Source: Gammaproteobacteria bacterium (GTDB lineage: Bacteria > Pseudomonadota > Gammaproteobacteria > Steroidobacterales > Steroidobacteraceae). Taken from it: a stretch of DNA of 12,907 nucleotides. How positions within the stretch are numbered: the first letter of the stretch is position 1; each line of letters opens with the position of its first letter. The notes under the pieces are model-generated. The model was not told where the DNA came from. It did no database searches and saw only the letters and a program-made list of their open reading frames with translations. The position numbers and the translations under genes are program-made. The stretch spans positions 1 through 12,907 of the forward strand of contig JASHUC010000289.1 of assembly GCA_030040235.1 (NCBI GenBank). The letters are read 5' to 3'. This document shows, in pieces, positions 6,900 through 12,907 of the stretch.

Positions 6900-7814
6900 A
6901 TGCCGCCTGATTATATGCGGACACCCCCGCCACACACGGACCCCGCGGAGCGCGGCCCCGAGCGCCCCCCGGGGGGCGGGCGGCTCGATGTGATTGCAAC
7001 GCCGATCGGCAACTTGAGCGATCTGAGCGTCCGCGCGCGGGAGACTCTGGCGGCCGCCGACCTCATCGCCGCGGAGGATACGCGCCGCACCCTCGTGCTC
7101 CTCAAGGCGCTCGGCCTCTCCAAGCCGCTCGTGTCGCTGCATGCTCACAACGAGGCGCGACGCGTGCCCGAGCTGCTGGCGCGAGTTCGCGCAGGCAGCC
7201 TCGTCGCTCTGGTGAGCGATGCCGGCACGCCGCTCCTTTGCGATCCCGGCGCGCTCCTCGTGCGCCGTGCGGCGAGCGCCGGGCTCGAGGTGCGCCCCAT
7301 TCCGGGCCCCTCGGCGATCACGGCGGCGCTCGCGGCAGCCGGGCTTGCGACCGGGCGATTCTGCTTCGAGGGGTTCCTGCCGGCCCCCGAGCGTGAGCGG
7401 CGCGCGCGGCTCGAGGAGCTCGCCGGCGAGCGGCGCACGCTCGTGCTGTTCGAGGCTCCGCACCGTATCGCCGAGGCGCTTGTTGACTTGGCAACCGTGT
7501 TCGGCGCGGAGCGCCCGGCAGTGGTTGCGCGCGAGCTGACCAAGGCGCATGAGACGATCTATCGCGGGACGCTCGCCGAGCTCGCCGCGCGGGCCGCGCA
7601 CGACGAGAACTTCCGCCGCGGCGAGCTCACCCTCGTCGTCGAGGGGGCCGCGGACCGAGCCGAGCGCGCCGATGCGCGCGCGCTGCGCCGGGCCGTCGAG
7701 CTGCTCGCGAAGGAGCTGCCGCCCGGCAAGGCGGCGGCGCTCGCCGCAGCGCTCACCGGAGCCTCGCGCCAGGAGGCCTATGCGCTGGCCCTGGAGTTGA
7801 AACGAGACCGGTGA
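6900..7814 (+). CDS. rsmI: 16S rRNA (cytidine1402-2'-O)-methyltransferase RsmI
   Basis: This 304-residue protein (E. coli 286) belongs to the tetrapyrrole-methylase-like fold family. Motifs in order are VIATPIGNLSD (31-41), AAEDTRRT (57-64), LVSDAGTPLLCDPG (104-117) and PIPGPSAITAALAAAGL (about 133-149). Together these form the SAM-binding cleft typical of RsmI. It methylates the 2'-OH of C1402 in the decoding centre; RsmH, encoded about 1.2 kb downstream, adds the N4 methyl to the same base. ATG 6900 is chosen because AAGG (6888-6891) lies 8 nt upstream; ATG 6915 is possible but has no Shine-Dalgarno. The first 28 residues are a Pro/Gly-rich extension without family similarity. The stop (7812-7814) directly abuts the rnpB promoter. 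Confidence 0.95.
   Translation: MPPDYMRTPPPHTDPAERGPERPPGGGRLDVIATPIGNLSDLSVRARETLAAADLIAAEDTRRTLVLLKALGLSKPLVSLHAHNEARRVPELLARVRAGSLVALVSDAGTPLLCDPGALLVRRAASAGLEVRPIPGPSAITAALAAAGLATGRFCFEGFLPAPERERRARLEELAGERRTLVLFEAPHRIAEALVDLATVFGAERPAVVARELTKAHETIYRGTLAELAARAAHDENFRRGELTLVVEGAADRAERADARALRRAVELLAKELPPGKAAALAAALTGASRQEAYALALELKRDR
6910..6915 (-). promoter_or_regulatory. Candidate -10 element for lpoA-yraN, inside the rsmI 5' coding region
   Basis: On the minus strand this reads TATAAT, a perfect -10, 40 bp upstream of the preferred lpoA ATG. No convincing -35 is seen about 17 bp further upstream (around 6933-6938). If used, the transcript would start near 6903 and the promoter would overlap codons 4-6 of rsmI. 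Confidence 0.4.
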
Positions 7815-7844
7815 TTGAGTGTGCGCGCCGCTCTAGGCTATCTT
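7815..7844 (+). promoter_or_regulatory. rnpB promoter
   Basis: TTGAGT (7815-7820) and TATCTT (7839-7844) are separated by 18 bp and resemble a sigma-70 promoter. The -10 ends 6 nt before 7851, the first base of the RNase P RNA P1 helix, which is the expected initiation distance. The -35 begins at the base after the rsmI stop codon. Confidence 0.65.
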
Positions 7845-7850
7845 GCTCGT

Positions 7851-8244
7851 GGGAGCCGGCCGGGCAATCGCTGTCTTCCGCGGCGCAGGCTGCGGAGGGT
7901 GGAGGAAAGTCCGGGCTCCGGCGGACGAGGTGCCAGGTAACGCCTGGGGGGCGCGAGCCCACGGAAAGTGCAACAGAGAGCAGACCGCCTAAGTCCGCGC
8001 CCACCCGGGCGCGGACCGGCAAGGGTGAAACGGTGCGGTAAGAGCGCACCGCGCCGGTGGCAACACTCGGCGGCACGGCAAACCCCACCTGGAGCAAGGC
8101 CAAATAGGGAAGCGGTGCCCTCAAAAGGGGTACAGCGGTGTTCCGCACGCGCTTCCGGGTAGGCCGCTCGAGGCTCGCGGCGACGCGGGTCCCAGAGGAA
8201 TGATTGCCCTCGACAGAACCCGGCTTACAGGCCGGCTCCCTCCT
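7851..8244 (+). ncRNA. rnpB: RNase P RNA, bacterial type A (complete)
   Basis: This is the catalytic RNA of RNase P, which removes 5' leaders from pre-tRNAs. The ends are set by an 11-bp P1 helix: GGGAGCCGGCC (7851-7861) pairs perfectly with GGCCGGCTCCC (8230-8240), followed by a TCCT tail like the 3' end of E. coli M1 RNA. The universal core is present: GAGGAAAGTCCGGGCTCC (7902-7919, CR-I/P4 5' strand), GTGCCAGGTAACGCCTGG from about 7930, GTGCAACAGAGAGCA near 7967-7981, GGGTGAAACGGTGCGGTAAG near 8023-8042, GGAGCAAGGCCAAATAGGG near 8092-8110, and ACAGAACCCGGCTTA (8213-8227, CR-V/P4 3' strand). The roughly 394-nt length fits type A. No protein reading frame here is credible. A position between rsmI and mraZ is seen in other gammaproteobacteria. 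Confidence 0.97.
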
Positions 8245-8310
8245 TCGCCTCAGCTACTCTATGAGGTCCCTAGGGCAACCTTCTGATTGCTAACGGAAGC
8301 GAAGCCTCAA

Positions 8311-8326
8311 CGCGGCCGCAGCCGCG
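8311..8326 (+). terminator. GC hairpin downstream of rnpB, possible weak terminator
   Basis: CGCGGC (8311-8316) and GCCGCG (8321-8326) form a 6-bp GC stem around CGCA. An outer pair, TATGAGG (8260-8266) with CCTCATA (8333-8339), could enclose it. The following bases contain only TCTTTGT, not a proper T run, so intrinsic termination is doubtful. The stretch 8245-8377 holds nothing else I recognise. Confidence 0.3.
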
Positions 8327-8377
8327 GTCGCGCCTCATAAGTCTTTGTGACTGCGACGAATTTCTCACCTCTTCCAA

Positions 8378-8407
8378 TTGACATCGGACGCCACCGATTC
8401 CTATAGT
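8378..8407 (+). promoter_or_regulatory. mra promoter for the dcw cluster
   Basis: A consensus -35 TTGACA (8378-8383) and -10 TATAGT (8402-8407) are separated by 18 bp, predicting a start near 8413-8415. It lies just upstream of the MraZ boxes and mraZ, the position of Pmra in E. coli, the main promoter for mraZ through the division genes. This is the best sigma-70 match in the window. Confidence 0.82.
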
Positions 8408-8415
8408 GGCGATAA

Positions 8416-8440
8416 GTGGGAAAGTGTGGGGGGAAGTGGG
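8416..8440 (+). promoter_or_regulatory. MraZ operator (three GTGGG boxes)
   Basis: GTGGG occurs at 8416-8420, 8426-8430 and 8436-8440, exactly 10 bp apart with 5-nt spacers. This matches the triple direct repeat bound by MraZ in E. coli, placing all boxes on one DNA face. The boxes begin within a few bases of the predicted transcription start, so bound MraZ would block its own promoter. The third box overlaps an inverted repeat at 8438-8453. Confidence 0.88.
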
Positions 8441-8453
8441 CGAGTTCTCGCCC
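8438..8453 (+). repeat. Perfect inverted repeat in the mraZ leader
   Basis: GGGCGAG (8438-8444) and CTCGCCC (8447-8453) are perfectly complementary around TT. In RNA this gives a 6-bp stem with a GTTC loop, ending just before the CAGG that serves as mraZ Shine-Dalgarno. The left arm shares GGG with the third MraZ box. Confidence 0.7.
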
Positions 8454-8461
8454 CAGGTCTC

Positions 8462-8914
8462 GTGTTCCGCGGTGCAACAAAAGTCACCCTGGATGATAAG
8501 GGCCGGATGGTCATGCCCACCCGCTACCGAGAATCCATCCAGGACCGTGCCGAGAGCAAGCTCGTCGTCACCGTGGATGTCGAGCAATGCCTCCTCATCT
8601 ATCCGCTGCCCGATTGGGAGCAGACCGAACGCAAGCTCATGAGCCTGCCGAGTCTGCACCCGCGTTCTCGGCGGCTGCAGCGGCTCATGGTCGGACATGC
8701 GACCGACGTCGAGCTCGACGGGCACGGACGAGTCCTGCTGCCGCCGGAGCTGCGCGAATTTGCCGGGCTGCAGCGGCTCGGAATGTTGATCGGTCAAGGC
8801 AATCGCTTCGAGCTCTGGGACGAGACGCGCTGGAACGAGCGGCGCAGTTTCTGGCTGAAGAGCGAGGAGGTTGCGACCGATTTGCCGTCGTTACTCGACT
8901 CGCTCGCGCTATAG
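8462..8914 (+). CDS. mraZ: Transcriptional regulator MraZ
   Basis: This 150-residue protein (E. coli 152) has two tandem AbrB-like/SpoVT repeats, each with the diagnostic DxxxR motif: D11-D-K-G-R15 and D86-G-H-G-R90. It also has TRYRE, LLIYPLPDWE and NRFELWDE, all near-identical to E. coli MraZ. By family knowledge it forms a ring-shaped oligomer that binds TGGG repeats and represses the dcw cluster, including itself; the matching operator lies just upstream. GTG 8462 is chosen because it gives (M/V)FRGAT, the conserved MraZ N-terminus. An in-frame TTG further upstream is the promoter -35 and lies before the predicted transcription start, so it cannot be used. The Shine-Dalgarno (CAGG, 4 nt before GTG) is short. 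Confidence 0.96.
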   Translation: MFRGATKVTLDDKGRMVMPTRYRESIQDRAESKLVVTVDVEQCLLIYPLPDWEQTERKLMSLPSLHPRSRRLQRLMVGHATDVELDGHGRVLLPPELREFAGLQRLGMLIGQGNRFELWDETRWNERRSFWLKSEEVATDLPSLLDSLAL

Positions 8915-8993
8915 CGCGGGCCGGGAGCGGCGATGAAGGGACACGCGGAAGAACGGTAATTCCAAGGGGGGCGGTCTCGAGCCGCTGCGAATC

Positions 8994-9932
8994 GTGGATC
9001 AGAGCGAGCGCGCACACGAGCCGGTGCTCGTCGAGGAGGCGCTGGCTCTTCTGGCCGTCGAGGCGGGTGGTTACTATGTCGATGCGACGTTCGGGCGCGG
9101 CGGTCATACGGCACGGATTCTCGAGGCCTTGGGTGGAGAGGGCCGCCTGCTCGGGATCGATCGCGATCCGCAAGCGATCGAGGCCGGCCGCCGCCGCTTT
9201 GCCGGTGAGGTGCGGCTCACGCTCCTCCACGCGCCGTTTTCGCGCCTTGGTGAGCTCGTGCCGGCGCATGCGCACGGGCTTCCGTGCCGTGGCGTGCTCT
9301 TCGACCTCGGCGTTTCCTCGCCGCAGCTCGAGGATCCGCAGCGTGGCTTCAGCTTCCGCGCCGATGGCCCGTTCGATATGCGCATGGACCCGTCACACGG
9401 AGAGCCCCTCTCGGCCTGGCTCGCTCGGGCGAGCGTCGACGAGATTCTCGAAGTGATCAGTACCTACGGAGAGGAACGCTTCGCCCGGCGCGTGGCTCAC
9501 GCGATCGTCGAGGCACGAGGCAAGCACGCGATCGAGCGCACCGCGGAGCTCGCCGCGCTCGTTGCCCGCGCAGTTCCCACGCGCGAGCGCAGCAAGCATC
9601 CCGCGACGCGCACCTTTCAGGCCCTGCGCATGCACCTGAACGACGAACTCGGCGAGCTCGAGCGAGGTCTCGCGGGTGCCGTCGCCGCGCTCGCCCCGGG
9701 CGGCCGGCTCGTCGTGATCAGCTTCCACTCGGTGGAGGACCGGGTGGTGAAGCGCTTCCTCAAGCACGCCTCGAAGGTCGATCCGGCGTTTGCCCACCGG
9801 CCGGTCGTGCCGGCCGAGGCGCTGCCTCGCCTGCGGCTCGTCGGCCGCAAGACCCGTCCGGGGTTCGCCGAGGCGCGGCGCAATCCGCGCGCCCGCTCCG
9901 CGCTGCTGCGCGCCGCCGAGAAGCTGCCATGA
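8994..9932 (+). CDS. rsmH: 16S rRNA (cytosine1402-N4)-methyltransferase RsmH
   Basis: This 312-residue protein (E. coli 313) starts near HEPVLVEEALALL and has SAM-binding motif DATFGRGGHT (30-39) and GIDRDP (54-59). It then has DLGVSSPQLEDPQRGFS (104-120), GPFDMRMDP (125-133) and RTFQALRMHLNDEL (about 204-217), all RsmH hallmarks. It methylates N4 of C1402 in 16S rRNA, partnering RsmI on the same nucleotide. The only sensible start is GTG 8994. Its nearest strong Shine-Dalgarno, AAGGGGGG (8963-8970 region), is over 20 nt upstream and separated from it by a small inverted repeat. The reading frame closes upstream at 8934-8936, so no much longer form exists. The stop overlaps ftsL in an ATGA (9929-9932). 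Confidence 0.96.
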   Translation: MDQSERAHEPVLVEEALALLAVEAGGYYVDATFGRGGHTARILEALGGEGRLLGIDRDPQAIEAGRRRFAGEVRLTLLHAPFSRLGELVPAHAHGLPCRGVLFDLGVSSPQLEDPQRGFSFRADGPFDMRMDPSHGEPLSAWLARASVDEILEVISTYGEERFARRVAHAIVEARGKHAIERTAELAALVARAVPTRERSKHPATRTFQALRMHLNDELGELERGLAGAVAALAPGGRLVVISFHSVEDRVVKRFLKHASKVDPAFAHRPVVPAEALPRLRLVGRKTRPGFAEARRNPRARSALLRAAEKLP

Positions 9933-10210
9933 GGCTCGGGCGGCGCACGCTCGTCTTCGCGGTTCCGCTCCTGTGGGTGAGCGTGCTCGGCTCGGCCGCC
10001 GCCGACATCTACTGCCGGCATCGCGCCCGCGAGCTGTTCGTGCAGCTCGAGTCGCTCGATGCGCGCCGTGACAATCTCGATATCCAATGGGGACAACTGC
10101 AGCTCGAGCAGAGCGCGTGGTCCACTCACGCCTTCGTCGAGAACGTCGCGCGCACGAAGCTGCACATGACAACTCCGCCGCCACAGGACATCAGGCTCGT
10201 CTCGCCATGA
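9929..10210 (+). CDS. ftsL: Cell division protein FtsL
   Basis: This 93-residue bitopic membrane protein has a short basic cytoplasmic N-terminus (MRLGRR), one membrane segment at about 7-27 and a periplasmic coiled-coil region at about 30-75. The WGQLQLEQSAW stretch (about 53-63) is the most recognisable FtsL signature in gammaproteobacteria. By family knowledge FtsL joins FtsB and FtsQ and activates FtsW-FtsI septal peptidoglycan synthesis. It sits between rsmH and ftsI, as expected, with 4-bp ATGA overlaps on both sides, so its translation is probably tied to both neighbours. Sequence conservation in this family is low, and the assignment combines topology, motif and position. Confidence 0.94.
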   Translation: MRLGRRTLVFAVPLLWVSVLGSAAADIYCRHRARELFVQLESLDARRDNLDIQWGQLQLEQSAWSTHAFVENVARTKLHMTTPPPQDIRLVSP

Positions 10211-12063
10211 GCACATCGCCCGCAGGGAGTCGCGGCAAGGGCAGTGCGCTCAAATTCGGGCTGCGTCGCAAGCAGCGCGGCTCGGGCTCCGGGCCGAGCG
10301 CCGCACGGCCCGCACCCATCGATATGCCACGCTCGTTCCGCTGGCGCGCGCGCCTGGCCTTCGCGATGCTGGCTTGCGCGGCCGCAGGGCTCACCTGGCG
10401 CGCGGTGAATCTCCAGCTCGTGGACCACAGCTTTCTCTCGAGCCAGGGCGATGCGCGTTTCTCGCGCGTCGTGAGCATCGTCGCGCACCGCGGGGTGATC
10501 AGAGACCGCTATGGCGAGCCGCTTGCGGTGAGCACGCCGGTGGATTCGGTGTGGGTCAATCCGAAGGAGCTCGTGCTCGCGACCGATCAGATCCCGCGGC
10601 TCGCCTCCGCGCTGCACCTCGATGCGCATGAGCTCGCGGAGCGCATCACGAGCAGCCTCGATCGGGAGTTCCTCTACGTCGCCCGGCATCGCGCCCCCGC
10701 CGATGCGCAGAAAGTGCTTGATCTCGGCATCCCCGGCGTCTATCTCGCGCGCGAGTATCAGCGCTACTACCCCGCCGGAGAGGTGACCGGACAGGTGCTC
10801 GGCTTCACGGACGTGGACGATGCGGGCCAGGAAGGCATCGAGCTCGCCTTCGAGCACTGGCTTGCCGGTGAGGACGGCGCGAAGCGCGTCATCCAGGACC
10901 GCTACGGGCGGGTGGTGCAGGACGTGGACAGCATCCGCCCTGCGCGTCCGGGCCGTGATCTCACGCTCTCGCTCGATCTGCGCCTGCAGTATCTCGCGTA
11001 TCGGGAATTGAAAAGGGCGGTGCGCGACCAGCGGGCGCGCGCCGGCTCGATCGTGGTGCTCGACATCGCGACGGGCGAGGTCCTCGCCATGGTGAACCAG
11101 CCCGCATTCAACCCGAACGATCGCGATCAGATGGCTCCCGATCTGTACCGCAACCGCGCCGCCACCGATATCCTCGAGCCGGGCTCGGCGATGAAGCCGT
11201 TCTTCGTCGCCGCGGCGCTCGCCTCGGGCAAGTACAGCGACCGCAGCATCATCGATACCTCTCCGGGCTTCATCAAGGTCGGCGCGAAGATCTTTCCGGA
11301 CGAGCACGATCTGGGCCGCATCGATATCGCGACCATTCTGGCGAAGAGCTCGAACGTCGGCATGGCGCATATCGCACTCTCGCTCGATCCGAAGCTGATG
11401 TGGACGACCCTCGATGCCGTCGGCTTCGGGCACGTCACCGAGAGCGGCTTTCCGGGGGAGTCGGCGGGTCTGCTCAGCCACTACTCGCACTGGCGTCCGC
11501 TCGGGATCGTCACCATGTCACATGGCTACGGGATCTCGGTGACGCCGCTGCAGCTCGCCCATGCCTATGCGACGCTCGGCGCGCTCGGCATCGCAAGGCC
11601 GGTCTCGCTGCTGCGCCTCGATCAGCCTCCCGCAGGCATGCGCGTGCTCGATGAGCGCGTGTGCCGCGAGCTCATCGGCATGCTCGAGACCGTCGTGTCG
11701 ACCGAGGGGGCCACGGGGACCCGGGCGGCGATTCCGGGCTACCGCGTTGCGGGCAAGACCGGAACGGCGTGGAAGGCGATGGCCGGCGGGTATTCGACGA
11801 ATCTCTACATGTCGGTCTTTGCGGGGGTCGCGCCCGCGAGCCATCCGCGCCTGGCGGCGGCGGTCATCATCGATCAGCCGGGCGCAGGCCTTTACTACGG
11901 AGGCGATGTCGCCGCTCCCGTGTTCTCCGCGGTGGTCGGCGGGTCGCTGCGCCTGCTCGGGATTCCGCCGGATGAGCCGGTCGCGGTTCCGGCTGACGAG
12001 CAGCCGGCGCCGACTTATGCCGCGCGAGGCGCTCGAGGCTCGCACCGGTTGGCGCGCCGATGA
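10207..12063 (+). CDS. ftsI: Peptidoglycan D,D-transpeptidase FtsI (PBP3)
   Basis: This 618-residue class B penicillin-binding protein (E. coli 588) has a cytoplasmic basic N-terminus of about 45 residues and a membrane anchor (about 46-66). A pedestal domain follows (including VAHRGVIRDRYGEPLAVS near 92-109), then the transpeptidase domain from about 250. The three active-site motifs are S327-A-M-K330 (EPGSAMKPF), S381-S-N383 and K517-T-G519. It crosslinks septal peptidoglycan in complex with FtsW under FtsQLB control and is the target of several beta-lactams. ATG 10207 overlaps the ftsL stop, and its own stop overlaps murE. The longer N-terminus and a C-terminal tail of about 30 residues are Ala/Arg/Pro-rich and may be disordered. 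No catalytic residue is missing. Confidence 0.97.
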   Translation: MSTSPAGSRGKGSALKFGLRRKQRGSGSGPSAARPAPIDMPRSFRWRARLAFAMLACAAAGLTWRAVNLQLVDHSFLSSQGDARFSRVVSIVAHRGVIRDRYGEPLAVSTPVDSVWVNPKELVLATDQIPRLASALHLDAHELAERITSSLDREFLYVARHRAPADAQKVLDLGIPGVYLAREYQRYYPAGEVTGQVLGFTDVDDAGQEGIELAFEHWLAGEDGAKRVIQDRYGRVVQDVDSIRPARPGRDLTLSLDLRLQYLAYRELKRAVRDQRARAGSIVVLDIATGEVLAMVNQPAFNPNDRDQMAPDLYRNRAATDILEPGSAMKPFFVAAALASGKYSDRSIIDTSPGFIKVGAKIFPDEHDLGRIDIATILAKSSNVGMAHIALSLDPKLMWTTLDAVGFGHVTESGFPGESAGLLSHYSHWRPLGIVTMSHGYGISVTPLQLAHAYATLGALGIARPVSLLRLDQPPAGMRVLDERVCRELIGMLETVVSTEGATGTRAAIPGYRVAGKTGTAWKAMAGGYSTNLYMSVFAGVAPASHPRLAAAVIIDQPGAGLYYGGDVAAPVFSAVVGGSLRLLGIPPDEPVAVPADEQPAPTYAARGARGSHRLARR

Positions 12064-12907
12064 CGAGTCGAGCACATTCCCTGGGCAGCGCACGCGAGAG
12101 GCCGCTCGGTGAGCTCATCGCGGGCCTGCTCGATCGCTCCGCCGCGCCCGGCGACATTCGCGTGAGCGATGTGACGCTCGACAGCCGCGAGGTCGGACCC
12201 GGAGCGCTCTTCCTCGCCTGTCGCGGCGCGGCGCGTCACGGTCTGGAATTCGCGCGCGAGGCGATCAGCTCGGGCGCCCGGGCCATTCTCTACGAGCCGC
12301 AGGGGGCCGAGCCGGCGCTCGCGGCGGCGGCATCTCGCGCGCGCGAGGCGGGGGTTTTTCTCGCCGCGGTGCCACAGCTCGCCGCGCAGGCGGGAAGCGT
12401 CGCGGACCGCTTCTTCGATGCGCCCTCCAAGCGCCTCGCCGTCGCGGGTGTCACCGGCACCAACGGCAAGACCACCTCGGCGTATCTGCTGGCACAGGCG
12501 CTCACCCGGCTCGGCCGGCCCGCGGGCTATGTCGGTACGCTCGGGGCGGGGTTTCCGGGCGCGATCGAGCCGTTCGGCCTCACGACGGCCGATGTCGTCA
12601 CCGTGCATCGCCAGCTCGCGCATTTGCGGGCGCTCGGCGCCGAGTGCGTGAGCATGGAGGTTTCCTCGCACGCCCTGGAGCAGGGACGTGTGAACGGTGT
12701 GCGCTTCCGGGCCGCGGCCTTCACCAATCTCACGCGCGAGCACCTCGATTTTCACGGCTCGATGGAGGTCTATGCGCGCGCGAAGGCACGCCTGTTCGAG
12801 GGCGAGCTCGCGGCACGCATCATCAACGTGGACGATGCGTTCGGGCTCGAGCTCGCGCGCCGCTACGTGCGAGCCGGCGGCCGCCTCGTCGTGACCGCGC
12901 GTCACCT
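12060..12907 (+). CDS. murE: UDP-N-acetylmuramoyl-tripeptide synthetase MurE (partial, 5' part)
   Basis: The reading frame from ATG 12060 runs off the right edge after 282 codons. The N-terminal UDP-binding domain contains VTLDSREVGPGALFLACRG (about 39-57). The central Mur ligase domain has the P-loop GVTGTNGKTT (about 133-142), LTTADVVTVHR, MEVSSHALEQ and FTNLTREHLDFHG, which are signatures of MurE rather than MurC, MurD or MurF. It adds the third stem-peptide residue (meso-diaminopimelate in most Gram-negatives) to UDP-MurNAc-L-Ala-D-Glu using ATP. The specificity motif (DNPR-type) lies beyond the window, so the amino acid cannot be confirmed. The start overlaps the ftsI stop (ATGA, 12060-12063). 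ATG 12060 gives a slightly extended N-terminus of about 15 residues. Confidence 0.96.
   Translation, partial: MTSRAHSLGSARERPLGELIAGLLDRSAAPGDIRVSDVTLDSREVGPGALFLACRGAARHGLEFAREAISSGARAILYEPQGAEPALAAAASRAREAGVFLAAVPQLAAQAGSVADRFFDAPSKRLAVAGVTGTNGKTTSAYLLAQALTRLGRPAGYVGTLGAGFPGAIEPFGLTTADVVTVHRQLAHLRALGAECVSMEVSSHALEQGRVNGVRFRAAAFTNLTREHLDFHGSMEVYARAKARLFEGELAARIINVDDAFGLELARRYVRAGGRLVVTARH

Noticed and set aside
6870..7601. N-terminal extension of lpoA opposite rsmI (829-codon frame)
   Set aside because: A lipoprotein signal with lipobox LAAC starts near 6869/6854; the upstream part mirrors rsmI and would bury the signal peptide.
8245..8340. Possible small RNA or riboswitch between rnpB and mraZ
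   Set aside because: Only a short GC hairpin and one 7-bp distant complement are visible; no known riboswitch core and no terminator.
8378..8461. TTG start giving a 28-residue extension of MraZ
   Set aside because: The TTG is part of the -35 hexamer and lies upstream of the predicted transcription start; conserved MraZ begins at GTG 8462.
10126..11490. 454-codon antisense frame within ftsI
   Set aside because: A shadow of ftsI with no recognisable domain and no independent start signal.

Overview
The window is about 12.9 kb of ordinary chromosomal DNA from a high-GC gammaproteobacterium. The gene order points there: cytochrome bc1 genes followed by sspA-sspB, then yraN-lpoA divergent from rsmI, then the RNase P RNA and the start of the dcw cell-division cluster (mraZ-rsmH-ftsL-ftsI-murE). 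This resembles the Pseudomonas/Xanthomonas-type arrangement. lpoA, sspA/sspB with a ClpX-binding tail, and a DegS-type protease are typical of gammaproteobacteria. A narrower taxon cannot be read from the sequence. I see no mobile element, CRISPR array, tRNA, phage gene or transferred island.

Layout. (1) Positions 1-1388, minus strand: a membrane-anchored DegS-type periplasmic protease, translationally coupled (ATGA overlap) to a gene cut by the window edge whose N-terminus looks like 6-phosphogluconolactonase. (2) Positions 1389-1615: divergent intergenic region with a consensus -10, two very short overlapping reading frames and a GC hairpin. The Rieske gene petA, usually expected here, is absent. 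(3) Positions 1616-4743, plus strand: petB, petC, sspA, sspB, closely packed. (4) Positions 4750-6869, minus strand: lpoA then yraN, meeting sspB tail to tail with 6 bp between. (5) Positions 6900-8244, plus strand: rsmI, then the complete type-A RNase P RNA with its own promoter starting right after the rsmI stop. (6) Positions 8378-12907, plus strand: the mra promoter, three MraZ boxes, mraZ, rsmH, ftsL, ftsI and the first 282 codons of murE.

Functionally the window joins respiration (bc1 complex), stress and proteolysis control (DegS; SspA on RNA polymerase; SspB delivering ssrA-tagged proteins to ClpXP), peptidoglycan synthesis and division (LpoA, FtsL, FtsI, MurE, MraZ) and 16S rRNA methylation (RsmI and RsmH, which in E. 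coli modify the same nucleotide, C1402). Five junctions are 4-bp ATGA overlaps, and four genes (sspA, sspB, mraZ, rsmH) appear to start at GTG.

No undescribed system is evident. The points most worth checking are the missing petA together with the unusual petB leader, the PSWY form of the cytochrome b Qo motif, and the mraZ and rsmH leaders, where inverted repeats overlap an operator repeat or separate a Shine-Dalgarno from its start.
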